NCBI RefSeq assembly: GCF_000719115.1
Contig: NZ_JOEA01000024.1
Span: 124,001-188,000 of the forward strand
Reading direction: 5' to 3'
DNA length: 64,000 bases
Source: Lentzea albidocapillata
Lineage (GTDB): Bacteria > Actinomycetota > Actinomycetes > Mycobacteriales > Pseudonocardiaceae
The position numbers and the translations under genes were made by a program. The notes under the pieces are model-generated. The model was not told where the DNA came from. It did not search any database and saw only the letters and a program-made list of their open reading frames with translations. Shown piece after piece: positions 48,659-60,270 of this stretch (positions are counted from its first letter, which is position 1; each line of letters opens with the position of its first letter).

Positions 48659-49132
48659 ATGTTCAACCACGACCCCATCCCGAGGCCTTCCGGACCGCCC
48701 GCGTCGAGCGCACCAGTGCGTGACTACGTGGCGGCCGGAGGACCGGGAGTCTCTGCCGACTACGTGGTGATCCCACGGGCTCTGGCCGAGGCCATGCCGT
48801 TGCCGTTCCAGCAGCACCTCGTGCACCTGCTGGCGGACTTCCACCGCACCTACGGCCACCTGAAGTGGCCGGTGTACCGGGTGGTGCCGTCCCGTTACGA
48901 GAAGCTCGCCGACCTCGACGAGGAACAGCTGGCCGAGGTCGGCGCCATCATGGAGATCGACTCCGACGGCTCTCTCGTCTACCGCGACCGTTCCGGACGT
49001 AGGATCGAGAACGCCGAGGACCGCACGGTGCTGGTCTCGTGTTTGGACCCGATCCCGGCGGAGTACGCCAACGCCAACCAGTCCACGCCGCCGCGCGGAT
49101 TCCCGGCGCCTTTGGGAGGCGAACGCGTATGA
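48659..49132 (+). CDS. conserved hypothetical protein of the T4SS-like operon
   Basis: A 157-residue soluble protein, rich in Pro and Ala at the start, with a conserved-looking centre (LPFQQHLVHLLADFHRTYGH and VYRVVPSRYEKL). No signal peptide or helix. GGGGAGG lies before its ATG and its stop overlaps the next small gene by ATGA. I do not recognise the family. Position suggests a cytoplasmic accessory factor of the secretion-like operon. Confidence 0.7.
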   Translation: MFNHDPIPRPSGPPASSAPVRDYVAAGGPGVSADYVVIPRALAEAMPLPFQQHLVHLLADFHRTYGHLKWPVYRVVPSRYEKLADLDEEQLAEVGAIMEIDSDGSLVYRDRSGRRIENAEDRTVLVSCLDPIPAEYANANQSTPPRGFPAPLGGERV

Positions 49133-49323
49133 GTGACAGCAGCGGTTGGTACTTCTGCCTGACCCACCAGACGGTGGAGCAGGGCAAGGGCTGCAAGGGC
49201 CCGGACCGGATGGGCCCGTACCCGGACGAGGCCACCGCGGCCCGCGCCCTGGAGATCGCCCGCGAACGGACCAAGGCAGCCGACGAGTCCGACAAGAAGT
49301 GGCGCGGCGACGACGAGGACTGA
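49129..49323 (+). CDS. small conserved SPOR-like actinobacterial protein
   Basis: A 64-residue protein: WYFCLTHQTVEQGKGCKGPD then MGPYPDEATAARALEIARER and an acidic tail. The pattern of an aromatic-Cys start and R-x-GPYP-D-E-A-x-x-AL is common in actinobacteria for a small protein encoded next to RNB-type ribonuclease genes. GGGAGGCG precedes the ATG. Function unknown; two cysteines and a His could bind metal. Confidence 0.75.
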   Translation: MSDSSGWYFCLTHQTVEQGKGCKGPDRMGPYPDEATAARALEIARERTKAADESDKKWRGDDED

Positions 49324-49341
49324 TTCATCGGTCCTTACTCT

Positions 49342-50757
49342 GTGCGGGTGGCTTCCCTGGTGATCCGCACGGGTCGTGCGGACGTGTCCTTCGACGGCAT
49401 TCGCACCGAGTTCGGTCTGCCCTCTTCCTTCGACGCGGCCGTGCTCGCCGAGGCAGAGACGGCGGTCTCCCGTTCCCCGGGAGACCGGCCCGACCTCACC
49501 TCGCTGCCCCTGGTGACGATCGACCCGCCCGGCGCCAAGGACCTGGACCAGGCGCTCTGCGTCCTGAAGTCCGGCGACGGCTTCGTCGTGCACTACGCGA
49601 TCGCCGACCTGGGCCTGTTCGTGACGCCCGGCGGTCCGCTGGATCTGGAGGTCCGGCGTCGCGGCCAGACCCTCTACCTGCCTGACGGCAACGTGCCGCT
49701 GCACCCGACCGTGCTCTCCGAGGGGGCGGCGTCGCTGCTGCCCGGTGTCGTGCGCCCCGCTGTGCTGTGGACGTTCACGTGTGGCGCCGATGGCGTTCCC
49801 ACGGCCGTCGAGGTCCGGCGGGCGATGGTGCGGTCGACGGCCCAGTTCGACTACGAGTCGGTGCAGAAGTCGTTCGACGCGGGCGATCCGCACCCGTCGG
49901 TGGCGGCGCTGGCCGAGTTCGGGCCGTTGCGGCGGGCACTGGCCCGTGAGCGCGGCGCGATCGAGCTGCAGCTGCCCGAGCAGGAGATCGAGTCCGACGG
50001 TGAGGGCTGGCAGCTGGTCACCAGGCCACGTGCCGAGGTGGACTCCTGGAACGCGGAGATCTCGCTGATGACCGGCATGGCCGCCGCGTCGATCATGCTG
50101 GAGGCCCGCGTGGGCGTCCTGCGCACGCTGCCCGACCCGGATGCCGCTGCCGTGGCCTCGCTGCGGAAGTCCGCGGCGGCCCTGAAGGTGGCGTGGCCCG
50201 CGGACCTGTCGCCGGGTGCGTTCCTGGCCGGTCTGGACGCCTCGACGCCAGAAGCATTGGCACTGTTCACGGACGCCACGCGACTGCTCCGCGGTGCGGG
50301 CTACTCGGCGTTCAACGGGTCCGTCCCCGAACTCGTGACGCACGCGGGTGTCGCGGCCCCGTACACCCACGTCACCGCACCATTGCGCCGCCTGGTCGAC
50401 CGTTTCGCCACCGAGGTGTGCCTGGCGGTCACGGCCGGGCAGGAGCTGCCGTCGTGGCTGGCCGAGGCCCTGCCGCAGTTGCCGTCGCTGATGGGGTCGT
50501 CCGACTCCCTCGCCTCGAAGGTGGAGCGGGCGTCGCTGGACCAGGTCGAGGCGTGGGTGCTGGCCGGACGCGTCGGGCGGGAGTTCGACGCCGTGGTGCT
50601 GCGGTCCGGTGACAACGAGGCCGAGGTGTTCGTGTCCGCGCCGCCGATCCTCGCCAAGTGCTCCGGGAAGCGGTTGCCGGAAGGTGAATCGATTCGCGTG
50701 CGCCTGGCCGAGGCTGACCCGGTCGAACGGCGCGTGCGCTTCGAGGCCGTGCGCTGA
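49342..50757 (+). CDS. RNB-domain ribonuclease
   Basis: A 471-residue exoribonuclease of the RNase II/R superfamily without the cold-shock domains of the longer members. The catalytic acids are in TIDPPGAKDLDQAL (Asp61, Asp67, Asp69; the last family Asp is Gln70, as often in this branch). The conserved LEVRRRGQTLYLPDG, MTGMAAA and HVTAPLRRLVDRFA (basic product-side segment) follow. It likely degrades RNA 3' to 5' in the cytoplasm. Start GTG 49342; GTG 49348 is an alternative. Confidence 0.9.
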   Translation: MRVASLVIRTGRADVSFDGIRTEFGLPSSFDAAVLAEAETAVSRSPGDRPDLTSLPLVTIDPPGAKDLDQALCVLKSGDGFVVHYAIADLGLFVTPGGPLDLEVRRRGQTLYLPDGNVPLHPTVLSEGAASLLPGVVRPAVLWTFTCGADGVPTAVEVRRAMVRSTAQFDYESVQKSFDAGDPHPSVAALAEFGPLRRALARERGAIELQLPEQEIESDGEGWQLVTRPRAEVDSWNAEISLMTGMAAASIMLEARVGVLRTLPDPDAAAVASLRKSAAALKVAWPADLSPGAFLAGLDASTPEALALFTDATRLLRGAGYSAFNGSVPELVTHAGVAAPYTHVTAPLRRLVDRFATEVCLAVTAGQELPSWLAEALPQLPSLMGSSDSLASKVERASLDQVEAWVLAGRVGREFDAVVLRSGDNEAEVFVSAPPILAKCSGKRLPEGESIRVRLAEADPVERRVRFEAVR

Positions 50758-50813
50758 GAGCCCAAGGTCACGTTGGGCAGCCCGCATCCGGCGGATCGTG
50801 TGAAGATGCAGGG

Positions 50814-51479
50814 GTGACAGACATTCGTGACCTCACCGTCGGCGTCCTGGGTGGTACCGGAGCCCAGGGCAAGGGCCTCGCCATCCGCTGGGCCAAGGCG
50901 GGCCTCAAGGTGATCATCGGCTCCCGCAGCGCCGACCGGGCCGACCTGGCGGCCAAGGAGATCGTCGAGATCGCGGGCGGCGACGTCCGGGGCGCGGACA
51001 ACTCCGACTGCGCCGCCGACTCCGACGTCGTGCTCGTCGCGGTGCCGTGGGACGGGCACGGCGACCTGCTCGCCAGTCTGCGCGACCAGCTCGCCGGGAA
51101 GATCGTCATCGACTGCGTGAACCCCCTCGGCTTCGACAAGCAGGGCCCGTTCGCGCTGCCGGTCGCCGAGGGCAGCGCGGCGCAGCAGGCCGAGATCCTC
51201 CTGCCGGAGTCGAAGGTCACCGCCGCGTTCCACCACGTGTCCGCCGTGCTGCTCGCCGACCTGACCGTGTCCGAAGTGGACATGGACGTCCTGGTGCTGG
51301 GCGACGACCGCGAGGCCACCGACACCGTCCGGGAACTGGCCGAGCTCGTGCCCGGCTTCCGCGGCGTCTACGGCGGCCGGCTGCGCAACGCCCACCAGGT
51401 CGAGGCGTTCACCGCGAACCTCATCGCGGTCAACCGCCGGTACAAGACGCACGCCGGCCTGAAGATCACGGGAGTCTGA
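50814..51479 (+). CDS. npdG: NADPH-dependent F420 reductase
   Basis: A 221-residue Rossmann-fold protein. VGVLGGTGAQGKGLAIRWA is the nucleotide-binding loop, GSRSADRA carries the NADP phosphate contact, and VAVPWDGHGDLLASL and AFHHVSAVLL are typical of F420:NADPH oxidoreductases. The enzyme equilibrates NADPH and reduced F420, so the host should make coenzyme F420, which fits an actinomycete. GTG start. Its stop overlaps the next ATG by one base (TGATG). Confidence 0.93.
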   Translation: MTDIRDLTVGVLGGTGAQGKGLAIRWAKAGLKVIIGSRSADRADLAAKEIVEIAGGDVRGADNSDCAADSDVVLVAVPWDGHGDLLASLRDQLAGKIVIDCVNPLGFDKQGPFALPVAEGSAAQQAEILLPESKVTAAFHHVSAVLLADLTVSEVDMDVLVLGDDREATDTVRELAELVPGFRGVYGGRLRNAHQVEAFTANLIAVNRRYKTHAGLKITGV

Positions 51480-52240
51480 TGCTTCCCGTCGACGACCTCG
51501 GTGAACCGGTCCCGCTCGACCAGCCGCGACGCGTGGTCAGCCTGGTGCCGTCGATCACCGAGGCCGTCGCGGTGAGCGTGCCCGGATCTCTTGCCGGGGC
51601 AACGGACTACTGCACGCACCCGGCCGATCTCGACGTCGCACGCGTCGGTGGGTCGAAGTACCCGGACGTCGACAAGGTCCTGGCCCTACAGCCCGATCTC
51701 GTGATCGCGAACTCGGAGGAGAACCGCGCCGAGGACGTGGACCGGTTGCGCGCCAACGGCATCCACGTCTGGGTGACCGAGGCGCCGAAGACGGTGCCGA
51801 TGGCGCTGGGGTCGCTCAGAAGGCTCTTCGCGCTCGGCTGGGACCTCCTACCCGAGTGGCTGACCGAAGCCGAAGGGCTGTGGCGCGACACGAAACCGGC
51901 GAAGCTGACCGCGTTGATCCCGGTCTGGCGCCGCCCGTGGGTGGTCGTCGGCCGCGATACCTTCGCCACCGATGTGTTGCGGCGCCTGGGAATCGAGAAC
52001 GTCTACGCGACGCACGACGAGCGCTACCCGCGTCCGAGCCTCGACGAGCTCAACGACAAGCGCCCAGACCTGGTGATCCTGCCGGACGAGCCGTACGTGT
52101 TCACCCACGAGGACGGCCCGGAGAGCTTCCCCGGCCTGCCCTACGCGCTCGTCAACGGGAGACACCTGACCTGGTACGGGCCTTCGCTCGTCGAAGCAAA
52201 GCCCGCTCTCCAGAGGGCACTGGACTACGGCCAGGGTTGA
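51479..52240 (+). CDS. cytoplasmic BtuF-like helical-backbone metal receptor
   Basis: A 253-residue protein of the periplasmic binding protein fold III (BtuF/TroA) family, with VVSLVPSITEAVAVSV at the N terminus and YPDVDKVLALQPDLVIANSEEN as the usual second block. It lacks a signal peptide or lipobox, so it stays in the cytoplasm, unlike transport-linked BtuF. No permease genes are near. It may bind a corrinoid or other metal chelate, in keeping with the cobalamin genes elsewhere in the window; that is inference. Confidence 0.82.
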   Translation: MLPVDDLGEPVPLDQPRRVVSLVPSITEAVAVSVPGSLAGATDYCTHPADLDVARVGGSKYPDVDKVLALQPDLVIANSEENRAEDVDRLRANGIHVWVTEAPKTVPMALGSLRRLFALGWDLLPEWLTEAEGLWRDTKPAKLTALIPVWRRPWVVVGRDTFATDVLRRLGIENVYATHDERYPRPSLDELNDKRPDLVILPDEPYVFTHEDGPESFPGLPYALVNGRHLTWYGPSLVEAKPALQRALDYGQG

Positions 52241-52290
52241 CAACCGTGGGTGGTTTCGCGGAACCCCCGGCCCTGCCAGGATTCTCGTCC

Positions 52291-52716
52291 ATGGGGAAAC
52301 TAGCCGCGATCATCGCGACAGCCGCTGTCACCGTCACGCTCACCGCCATCCCGGCCAGTGCCGAACCCGTCGTCGTCTACCAGCTCGCCGGCAGCCACCG
52401 CTGCCTCGCCGACACGGGCAGCAACGTCGTGCTGAAGCTGTGCAACGAACTCTCCAGCGAGCAGCGCTGGATCGTCCCGATCAGCGGAGGCGTCGACTGG
52501 CCGCGCAACATTGCCACCGGCAAGTGCCTGGCCGCCACCGCGTCAGGTGACGTGCTCGGCCAGGCCTGCACCACGAGCGGCAAACAGCGGTGGCGCCGCG
52601 TCGCGTCGGGCACCTCCTTCCAGTTCCGCAACGTCGGCACCAACAAGTGCCTCACCGCGCAGGTGACGGTCGCGACCTGCACGACGTCCAGCGCGAAGTG
52701 GAACGGCCTGCGTTAG
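52291..52716 (+). CDS. secreted ricin-type beta-trefoil lectin
   Basis: A 141-residue protein with a Sec signal peptide (AAIIATAAVTVTLTAIPASA) followed by one ricin-B domain. The three trefoil repeats show as C-L-A ... SEQRWIV, C-L-A ... GKQRWRR and C-L-T ... SAKWNG, the QxW motifs of the family. It has no catalytic partner domain, so it is a free-standing lectin. Its stop lies four bases into the end of the convergent proline iminopeptidase gene. Confidence 0.88.
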   Translation: MGKLAAIIATAAVTVTLTAIPASAEPVVVYQLAGSHRCLADTGSNVVLKLCNELSSEQRWIVPISGGVDWPRNIATGKCLAATASGDVLGQACTTSGKQRWRRVASGTSFQFRNVGTNKCLTAQVTVATCTTSSAKWNGLR

Positions 52717-53654
52717 CCGCGGAACCGATCCGTCGCCGCCAGCAGGGCCGCGAGGATGCCGGGCTCGTCGTACGCGTGCCCGGCATCCGGCACCAGCACC
52801 AGTTCCGACTCGGGCCAGGCCTTGTGCAGGTCCCACGCCGACACGGCCGGAGTCGCCACGTCGTAGCGGCCCTGCACGATCACACCGGGAATGTCCTTGA
52901 GCCGCACCGCGTCCCGGATCAGCTGCCCTTCCTCGAACCATCCGCGATTCACGAAGTAGTGGTTCTCGATCCGCGCGAACGCCAGCGCGTACTCCGGCAC
53001 GGCGAACTGCGCCACCAGCTCGGGCCGGGGCAGCAGCGTCACCGTCGCGCCCTCCCACGTGCTCCACGCGACGGCGGCGGGCCCATGCACCTCGGGGTCC
53101 TCGGAAGCCAGCAGCTTCGCGTACAGGTCGACGGGATCGCCGGACAGACCGGCCAGCGGCGCCATGAACTTCTCCCACAGGTCGGGGAAGAGGTTCGCCG
53201 TCCCGCCGCGGTAGTACCAGTCCACTTCGGACGAACGCAGCGTGAAGATGCCGCGTAGCACCAGCTCCGACACGCGCGACGGATGCGTCTCCGCGTACGC
53301 CAGCGCCAGCGTCGAGCCCCAGGAGCCGCCGAAGACCTGCCAGCGGTCGATCCCCAGCGACGCGCGCAGCTGCTCCATGTCGGCCACGAGGTGCCAGGTC
53401 GTGTTCAGCGACAGATCGCCGGACACGGAGGCGTGCGGCAGCGAACGCCCGCAACCGCGCTGGTCGAACAGGACGATCCGGTAGGCGGACGGGTCGAACA
53501 GGCGCCGGTGCGACGGCGAGCAGCCGCCGCCGGGACCGCCGTGCAGGAAGACCACGGGCTTGCCGGACGGGTTGCCGCACTCCTCCCAGTACACGAGGTT
53601 GCCGTCACCGGTTTCCAGGTGGCCTGACGCGTGGGGCTCGATCTCCGGGTACAT
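52713..53654 (-). CDS. pip: proline iminopeptidase
   Basis: A 313-residue cytoplasmic S33 peptidase that removes N-terminal proline from peptides. Visible are the oxyanion loop LHGGPGGGCSPSH, FDQRGCGRS, the nucleophile elbow FGGSWGSTLALAY (Ser near 112), VQGRYDVATP (Asp) and PDAGHAYDEPG (His). Length is that of the classical enzyme. Start at MYPEIEPHASG; an ATG six codons upstream would overlap the neighbour's promoter. Only 18 bp separate it from the divergent start of the GST-like gene. Confidence 0.94.
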   Translation of the reverse strand: MYPEIEPHASGHLETGDGNLVYWEECGNPSGKPVVFLHGGPGGGCSPSHRRLFDPSAYRIVLFDQRGCGRSLPHASVSGDLSLNTTWHLVADMEQLRASLGIDRWQVFGGSWGSTLALAYAETHPSRVSELVLRGIFTLRSSEVDWYYRGGTANLFPDLWEKFMAPLAGLSGDPVDLYAKLLASEDPEVHGPAAVAWSTWEGATVTLLPRPELVAQFAVPEYALAFARIENHYFVNRGWFEEGQLIRDAVRLKDIPGVIVQGRYDVATPAVSAWDLHKAWPESELVLVPDAGHAYDEPGILAALLAATDRFRG

Positions 53655-53672
53655 GGGCCTATCGTCGAGCAC

Positions 53673-54530
53673 ATGGCGCAGTTCTCACAGGAGACCTCCA
53701 CCACGGGGGCGTTCGTCAGGCAGCCGAACCGCTTCACCGCACGGCCGGAGCCCGAGCCGGGCCGCTACCGGCTCGTGGTCAGCCTCGCCTGCCCGTGGGC
53801 GCACCGCGCGGTCATCGTCCGCAAGCTCCTCGGCCTCGAGGACGCCATCTCCCTGGCGGTCGTCGACCCGATCCGCGACGAGAAGGGCTGGCGTTTCGCC
53901 GAGACGGACCCGGTCCTGGGCATCGACTACCTCAAGCAGGCCTACGACAACGCCGACCCGGACTACGAAGGCCGGGTCACCGTCCCCGCGCTGGTCGACA
54001 CGACCACGAAGAAGGTCGTCACCAACGACTACCCGCAGATCACCCTGGACTTCAGCCTCCGCTGGCGCCCGGAGAGCACGCTCTACCCGGAACACCTGCG
54101 CGCGGAGATCGACGCCTGGATCGAGCCGATCTTCCACAACGTCAACAACGGCGTCTACAAGGCCGGTTTCGCCACGTCACAGGAGGCCTACGAGCAGGCC
54201 TACACGAATCTGTTCACGGAACTCGACCGCATCGAGGCCCACCTCGCCACCCACACGTACCTGGTCGGCGAGCAGCTCACCGAGGCCGACATCAGGCTCT
54301 GGACCACGCTGGTCAGGTTCGACGCGGTCTACCACGGCCATTTCAAGACCAACCGCAACAAGCTCACCGAGATGCCGAACCTGTGGGCGTACGCGAAACG
54401 CCTCTACGCGCAGTTCGGCGACACCGTGAACTGGGACCACATCAAGCGCCACTACTACGTGACGCACCACGACATCAATCCGAGCGGGATCGTGCCGGCG
54501 GGTCCAGACCCGGAGGTCTGGACCCGCTAG
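53673..54530 (+). CDS. glutathionyl-hydroquinone-reductase-like protein (probably thiol-dependent with mycothiol)
   Basis: A 285-residue glutathione S-transferase superfamily protein of the YqjG/ECM4 type. The active-site motif ACPWAHR has Cys40. The N-terminal thioredoxin domain continues to VTNDYPQITLDF, and the C-terminal helical domain has ADIRLWTTLVRFDAVYHGHFK with conserved Tyr and His. Family enzymes reduce thiol-conjugated hydroquinones. Actinobacteria usually make mycothiol instead of glutathione, so the natural thiol here is uncertain. The last codons form part of a stem-loop terminator. Confidence 0.9.
   Translation: MAQFSQETSTTGAFVRQPNRFTARPEPEPGRYRLVVSLACPWAHRAVIVRKLLGLEDAISLAVVDPIRDEKGWRFAETDPVLGIDYLKQAYDNADPDYEGRVTVPALVDTTTKKVVTNDYPQITLDFSLRWRPESTLYPEHLRAEIDAWIEPIFHNVNNGVYKAGFATSQEAYEQAYTNLFTELDRIEAHLATHTYLVGEQLTEADIRLWTTLVRFDAVYHGHFKTNRNKLTEMPNLWAYAKRLYAQFGDTVNWDHIKRHYYVTHHDINPSGIVPAGPDPEVWTR
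54498..54527. terminator. stem-loop terminator embedded in the 3' end of a coding region
   Basis: GCGGGTCCAGACC and GGTCTGGACCCGC pair perfectly (13 bp) around the loop CGGA. The right arm ends one base before the TAG stop of the GST-like gene, and the convergent panB stop lies 14 bp beyond, so it can serve both genes. Confidence 0.8.
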
Positions 54531-54540
54531 AGGCAGGCGA

Positions 54541-55395
54541 TCAGTGGAAGGTGTGCTCGGGGCCGGGGAACTGCTGTCCGCGCACCTCGTTGGCGAACTC
54601 CGCGGCGGCGCCCAGCATGATGTTGCCGATGTCCGCGTAGCGCTTGACGAACCGGGGTGCCTTGCCGCGGTTCAGGCCCATCATGTCCTGCCACACCAGC
54701 ACCTGGGCGTCGGTGTCCGGACCGGCACCGATGCCCACGGTCGGGATGACGAGGTCGTGCGTGATCTGCTTCGCGACCTCGGCGGTCACCATCTCCAGCA
54801 CGACCGCGAACGCGCCCGCCTCCTGCACCGCGATCGCGTCCTGGACCACGACATCGTGGTTGTCGTGCCGGCCCTGCACGCGGTAACCGCCCAGCTGGTG
54901 CTCGGACTGCGGGGTGAAGCCGATGTGCGCCATGACCGGGATGCCCGCGGCCGTGATCGCGCGGATGTGCGGTGCGAAGTAGGCGCCGCCCTCCAGCTTG
55001 ACCGCGTGCGCCTGGCCTTCCTTCATGAACCGGACCGCCGTCGCCACGGCCTGCTCCACCGACACCTGGTAGGAGCCGAACGGCAGGTCGGCGACTACGA
55101 GAGAGCGCTTGACCGAACGCGTCACCGCGCGCACGAGCGGTACGAGCTCGTCCACGGTGACCGGCAGCGAGGTGTCGTTGCCGTAGACGGTGTTCGAGGC
55201 CGAGTCGCCGACCAGCAGGACGGGGATGCCGGCCTCGTCGAAGATCGAGGCGGTGAAGGTGTCGTACGAGGTGAGCATGGGCCACGGCTCGCCGCGTTCC
55301 TTCATCTCACGCAGGTGGTGAACGCGAACGCGCTTGGCCGGGGGCTTCTGGCCCGCTCCGGAGCCGTAGGGCGCGGAAACTTCGGCATTGGTCAT
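54541..55395 (-). CDS. panB: 3-methyl-2-oxobutanoate hydroxymethyltransferase (pantothenate synthesis)
   Basis: A 284-residue PanB, which transfers a hydroxymethyl group from methylene-tetrahydrofolate to ketoisovalerate in the first step of pantothenate synthesis. Recognisable are [27 protein letters not shown] with the metal-binding Asp, AVKLEGG (about residue 136), [18 protein letters not shown] and [19 protein letters not shown]. The 14 N-terminal residues are extra and hydrophilic. GAAAGGAACG lies upstream of the ATG. It is monocistronic, with a 126-bp gap from the hydrolase gene upstream. Confidence 0.96.
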   Translation of the reverse strand: MTNAEVSAPYGSGAGQKPPAKRVRVHHLREMKERGEPWPMLTSYDTFTASIFDEAGIPVLLVGDSASNTVYGNDTSLPVTVDELVPLVRAVTRSVKRSLVVADLPFGSYQVSVEQAVATAVRFMKEGQAHAVKLEGGAYFAPHIRAITAAGIPVMAHIGFTPQSEHQLGGYRVQGRHDNHDVVVQDAIAVQEAGAFAVVLEMVTAEVAKQITHDLVIPTVGIGAGPDTDAQVLVWQDMMGLNRGKAPRFVKRYADIGNIMLGAAAEFANEVRGQQFPGPEHTFH

Positions 55396-55521
55396 CGTTG
55401 ACCGTTCCTTTCCTCGAGGCCCACGTGTGTGGGTCCCCGGGCGCTGGGTGCACGGTTGCCGAACACCAGAGTGGCACCGTTGGCGAGAAACGGAACGCAG
55501 ATGCGGCTACCGTCACACGAA

Positions 55522-56361
55522 TCACTCCTCGGGTAGTCCCCGAAGCGCCTCTCGGACGGCCATGACCACGGCGTCCGGCCGATCCATCTGAATCATGTGC
55601 CTACTTCCGGGCACCGGCACGTTGCGTCCCCACGGCACGAGAGCGGCCAACGACCGGTGCTCCGGCCACACCTTCCGGCCGGCCGTGAGCACCAGCCAGG
55701 GCACACGCGGCAACGGACGGCGCTTCCGCAGCCGTTCGAGCGTCGCCACCTGGCCGGGGTACGACGCGAGCTCCCACAGCACCGCGCGCCCGACACCAGG
55801 GCGCCGGTAGACGAGTTCGACCAGGTCAGAGGGTGCCGGATCGGTCACGCCGAGCGTGGAGACGGCGGTCAGCAGGTTGCGGAACGAGTGCCCGTACCGC
55901 TGGGTGATCCGGGCGCCGAGCCAGCGGCTGCCGATGGCCCGCACGCCCTGCGCGATCACCGCCGACATGTCGAACGGGGCTCCCGAGCCCGGCGTCTCGG
56001 CGTCCGGATCCAGCAGGACCATGCCGCCGACCCGGTGCGGCCGCAGCCGCGCGTAGGCCTCGACGTGCATCGACGCCATCGAGTGCCCGACCAGGACCGC
56101 CCGCGGCACCCCGCGCAGCACCGCGTCGAGCACCGCCACCTCCCGTGCCAGCGACGGCCCGCGCCGGGCAGGGCCGCTCAGCCCCAGCCCCGGCCGGTCG
56201 AACACGATCACCCTGGCGTGGGGTGCCAGCAGCCGCACGGTCCGGTCCCAGTCGAACCACGCCCCGCCCAGGCCCGAACTGAGCACCACGACGGGTGCCT
56301 CGACACGCCCGGACGTGGCGACATGCACCCTTCCGGCCGAAGACGGGATCATGACGGTCAT
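55522..56361 (-). CDS. alpha/beta hydrolase
   Basis: A 279-residue cytoplasmic hydrolase. GLGGAWFDWDRTV is the oxyanion segment, LVGHSMASMHVEAYA the nucleophile elbow (Ser near 96), LLDPDAE a candidate acid and VPGSRHMIQMDRPD the His loop. The frame is open upstream but the ATG at 56361 gives the family N terminus (SSAGRVHVATSG) and has GAGG nine bases upstream. It is divergent from lysX with only about 20 bp between starts, so the two ribosome binding sites overlap. Substrate unknown. Confidence 0.87.
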   Translation of the reverse strand: MTVMIPSSAGRVHVATSGRVEAPVVVLSSGLGGAWFDWDRTVRLLAPHARVIVFDRPGLGLSGPARRGPSLAREVAVLDAVLRGVPRAVLVGHSMASMHVEAYARLRPHRVGGMVLLDPDAETPGSGAPFDMSAVIAQGVRAIGSRWLGARITQRYGHSFRNLLTAVSTLGVTDPAPSDLVELVYRRPGVGRAVLWELASYPGQVATLERLRKRRPLPRVPWLVLTAGRKVWPEHRSLAALVPWGRNVPVPGSRHMIQMDRPDAVVMAVREALRGLPEE

Positions 56362-56382
56362 CGGCTGACCTCGGGAGTGGTA

Positions 56383-59618
<3,236 letters not shown>

Positions 59619-59625
<7 letters not shown>

Positions 59626-60266
59626 TCCAGGTACGCGAGAACAGCCTGAACGCGCCTGTCGCCCGACCCGTCCTCACTGTTGAGGCCGAGCTTCAGAAAG
59701 ACGTTGCCGATGTGCTTGTGTACGGCTCCGGCGCTGATGACGAGCTTCTCGCCGATAGCGGCGTTCGACAGCCCTTCCGCCATCAGCCCGAGGACCTCGC
59801 GCTCACGCGGTGACAGCACACCGAGCGCGTCGTCCGCTCTGCGCCGCACGAGCAGCTGCGACACCACCTCGGGGTCGAGCGCCGTGCCGCCGTTCGCGAC
59901 GCGGTGCAGCGAGTCGAGGAAGTCCGCGACCTTGCCGACGCGTTCCTTGAGCAGGTAGCCGACGCCGCCGCCGGAGCCGGCGAGCAGTTCGTGCGCGTAG
60001 CTCTGCTCGACCCACGCGGACAGGACCAGCACGGCCAGCTTCGGGTGCCGCCGTCGCGCCTCTACAGCCGCTCGCAGGCCTTCGTCCGTGAACGTCGGTG
60101 GCATCCGCACGTCGACCACGGCGATGTCCGGCTCGTGTTCGGCCACGGCTTTCAGGAAGTCGTCGGCGTTGTCCGTGGCCGCTGCCACGTCGAGGCCTTC
60201 GTTGCGCAACAACAACGTCAGCCCCTCGCGGAGCAGCGCGTCGTCTTCGGCGATCACGATGCGCAC
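59619..60266 (-). CDS. NarL/LuxR-type response regulator
   Basis: A 215-residue regulator. The receiver has EDD at residues 7-9, the phosphoacceptor Asp in IAVVDVRMPP (about residue 52) and a lysine in LLKERV (about 108). The LuxR helix-turn-helix is SPREREVLGLMAEGLSNAAIGEKL with GAVHKHIGNVFLKLGL. A GTG start lies four bases after the stop of the kinase gene upstream. It is convergent with lysX; a link to envelope stress is possible by position only. Confidence 0.92.
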
Positions 60267-60270
60267 GGGT

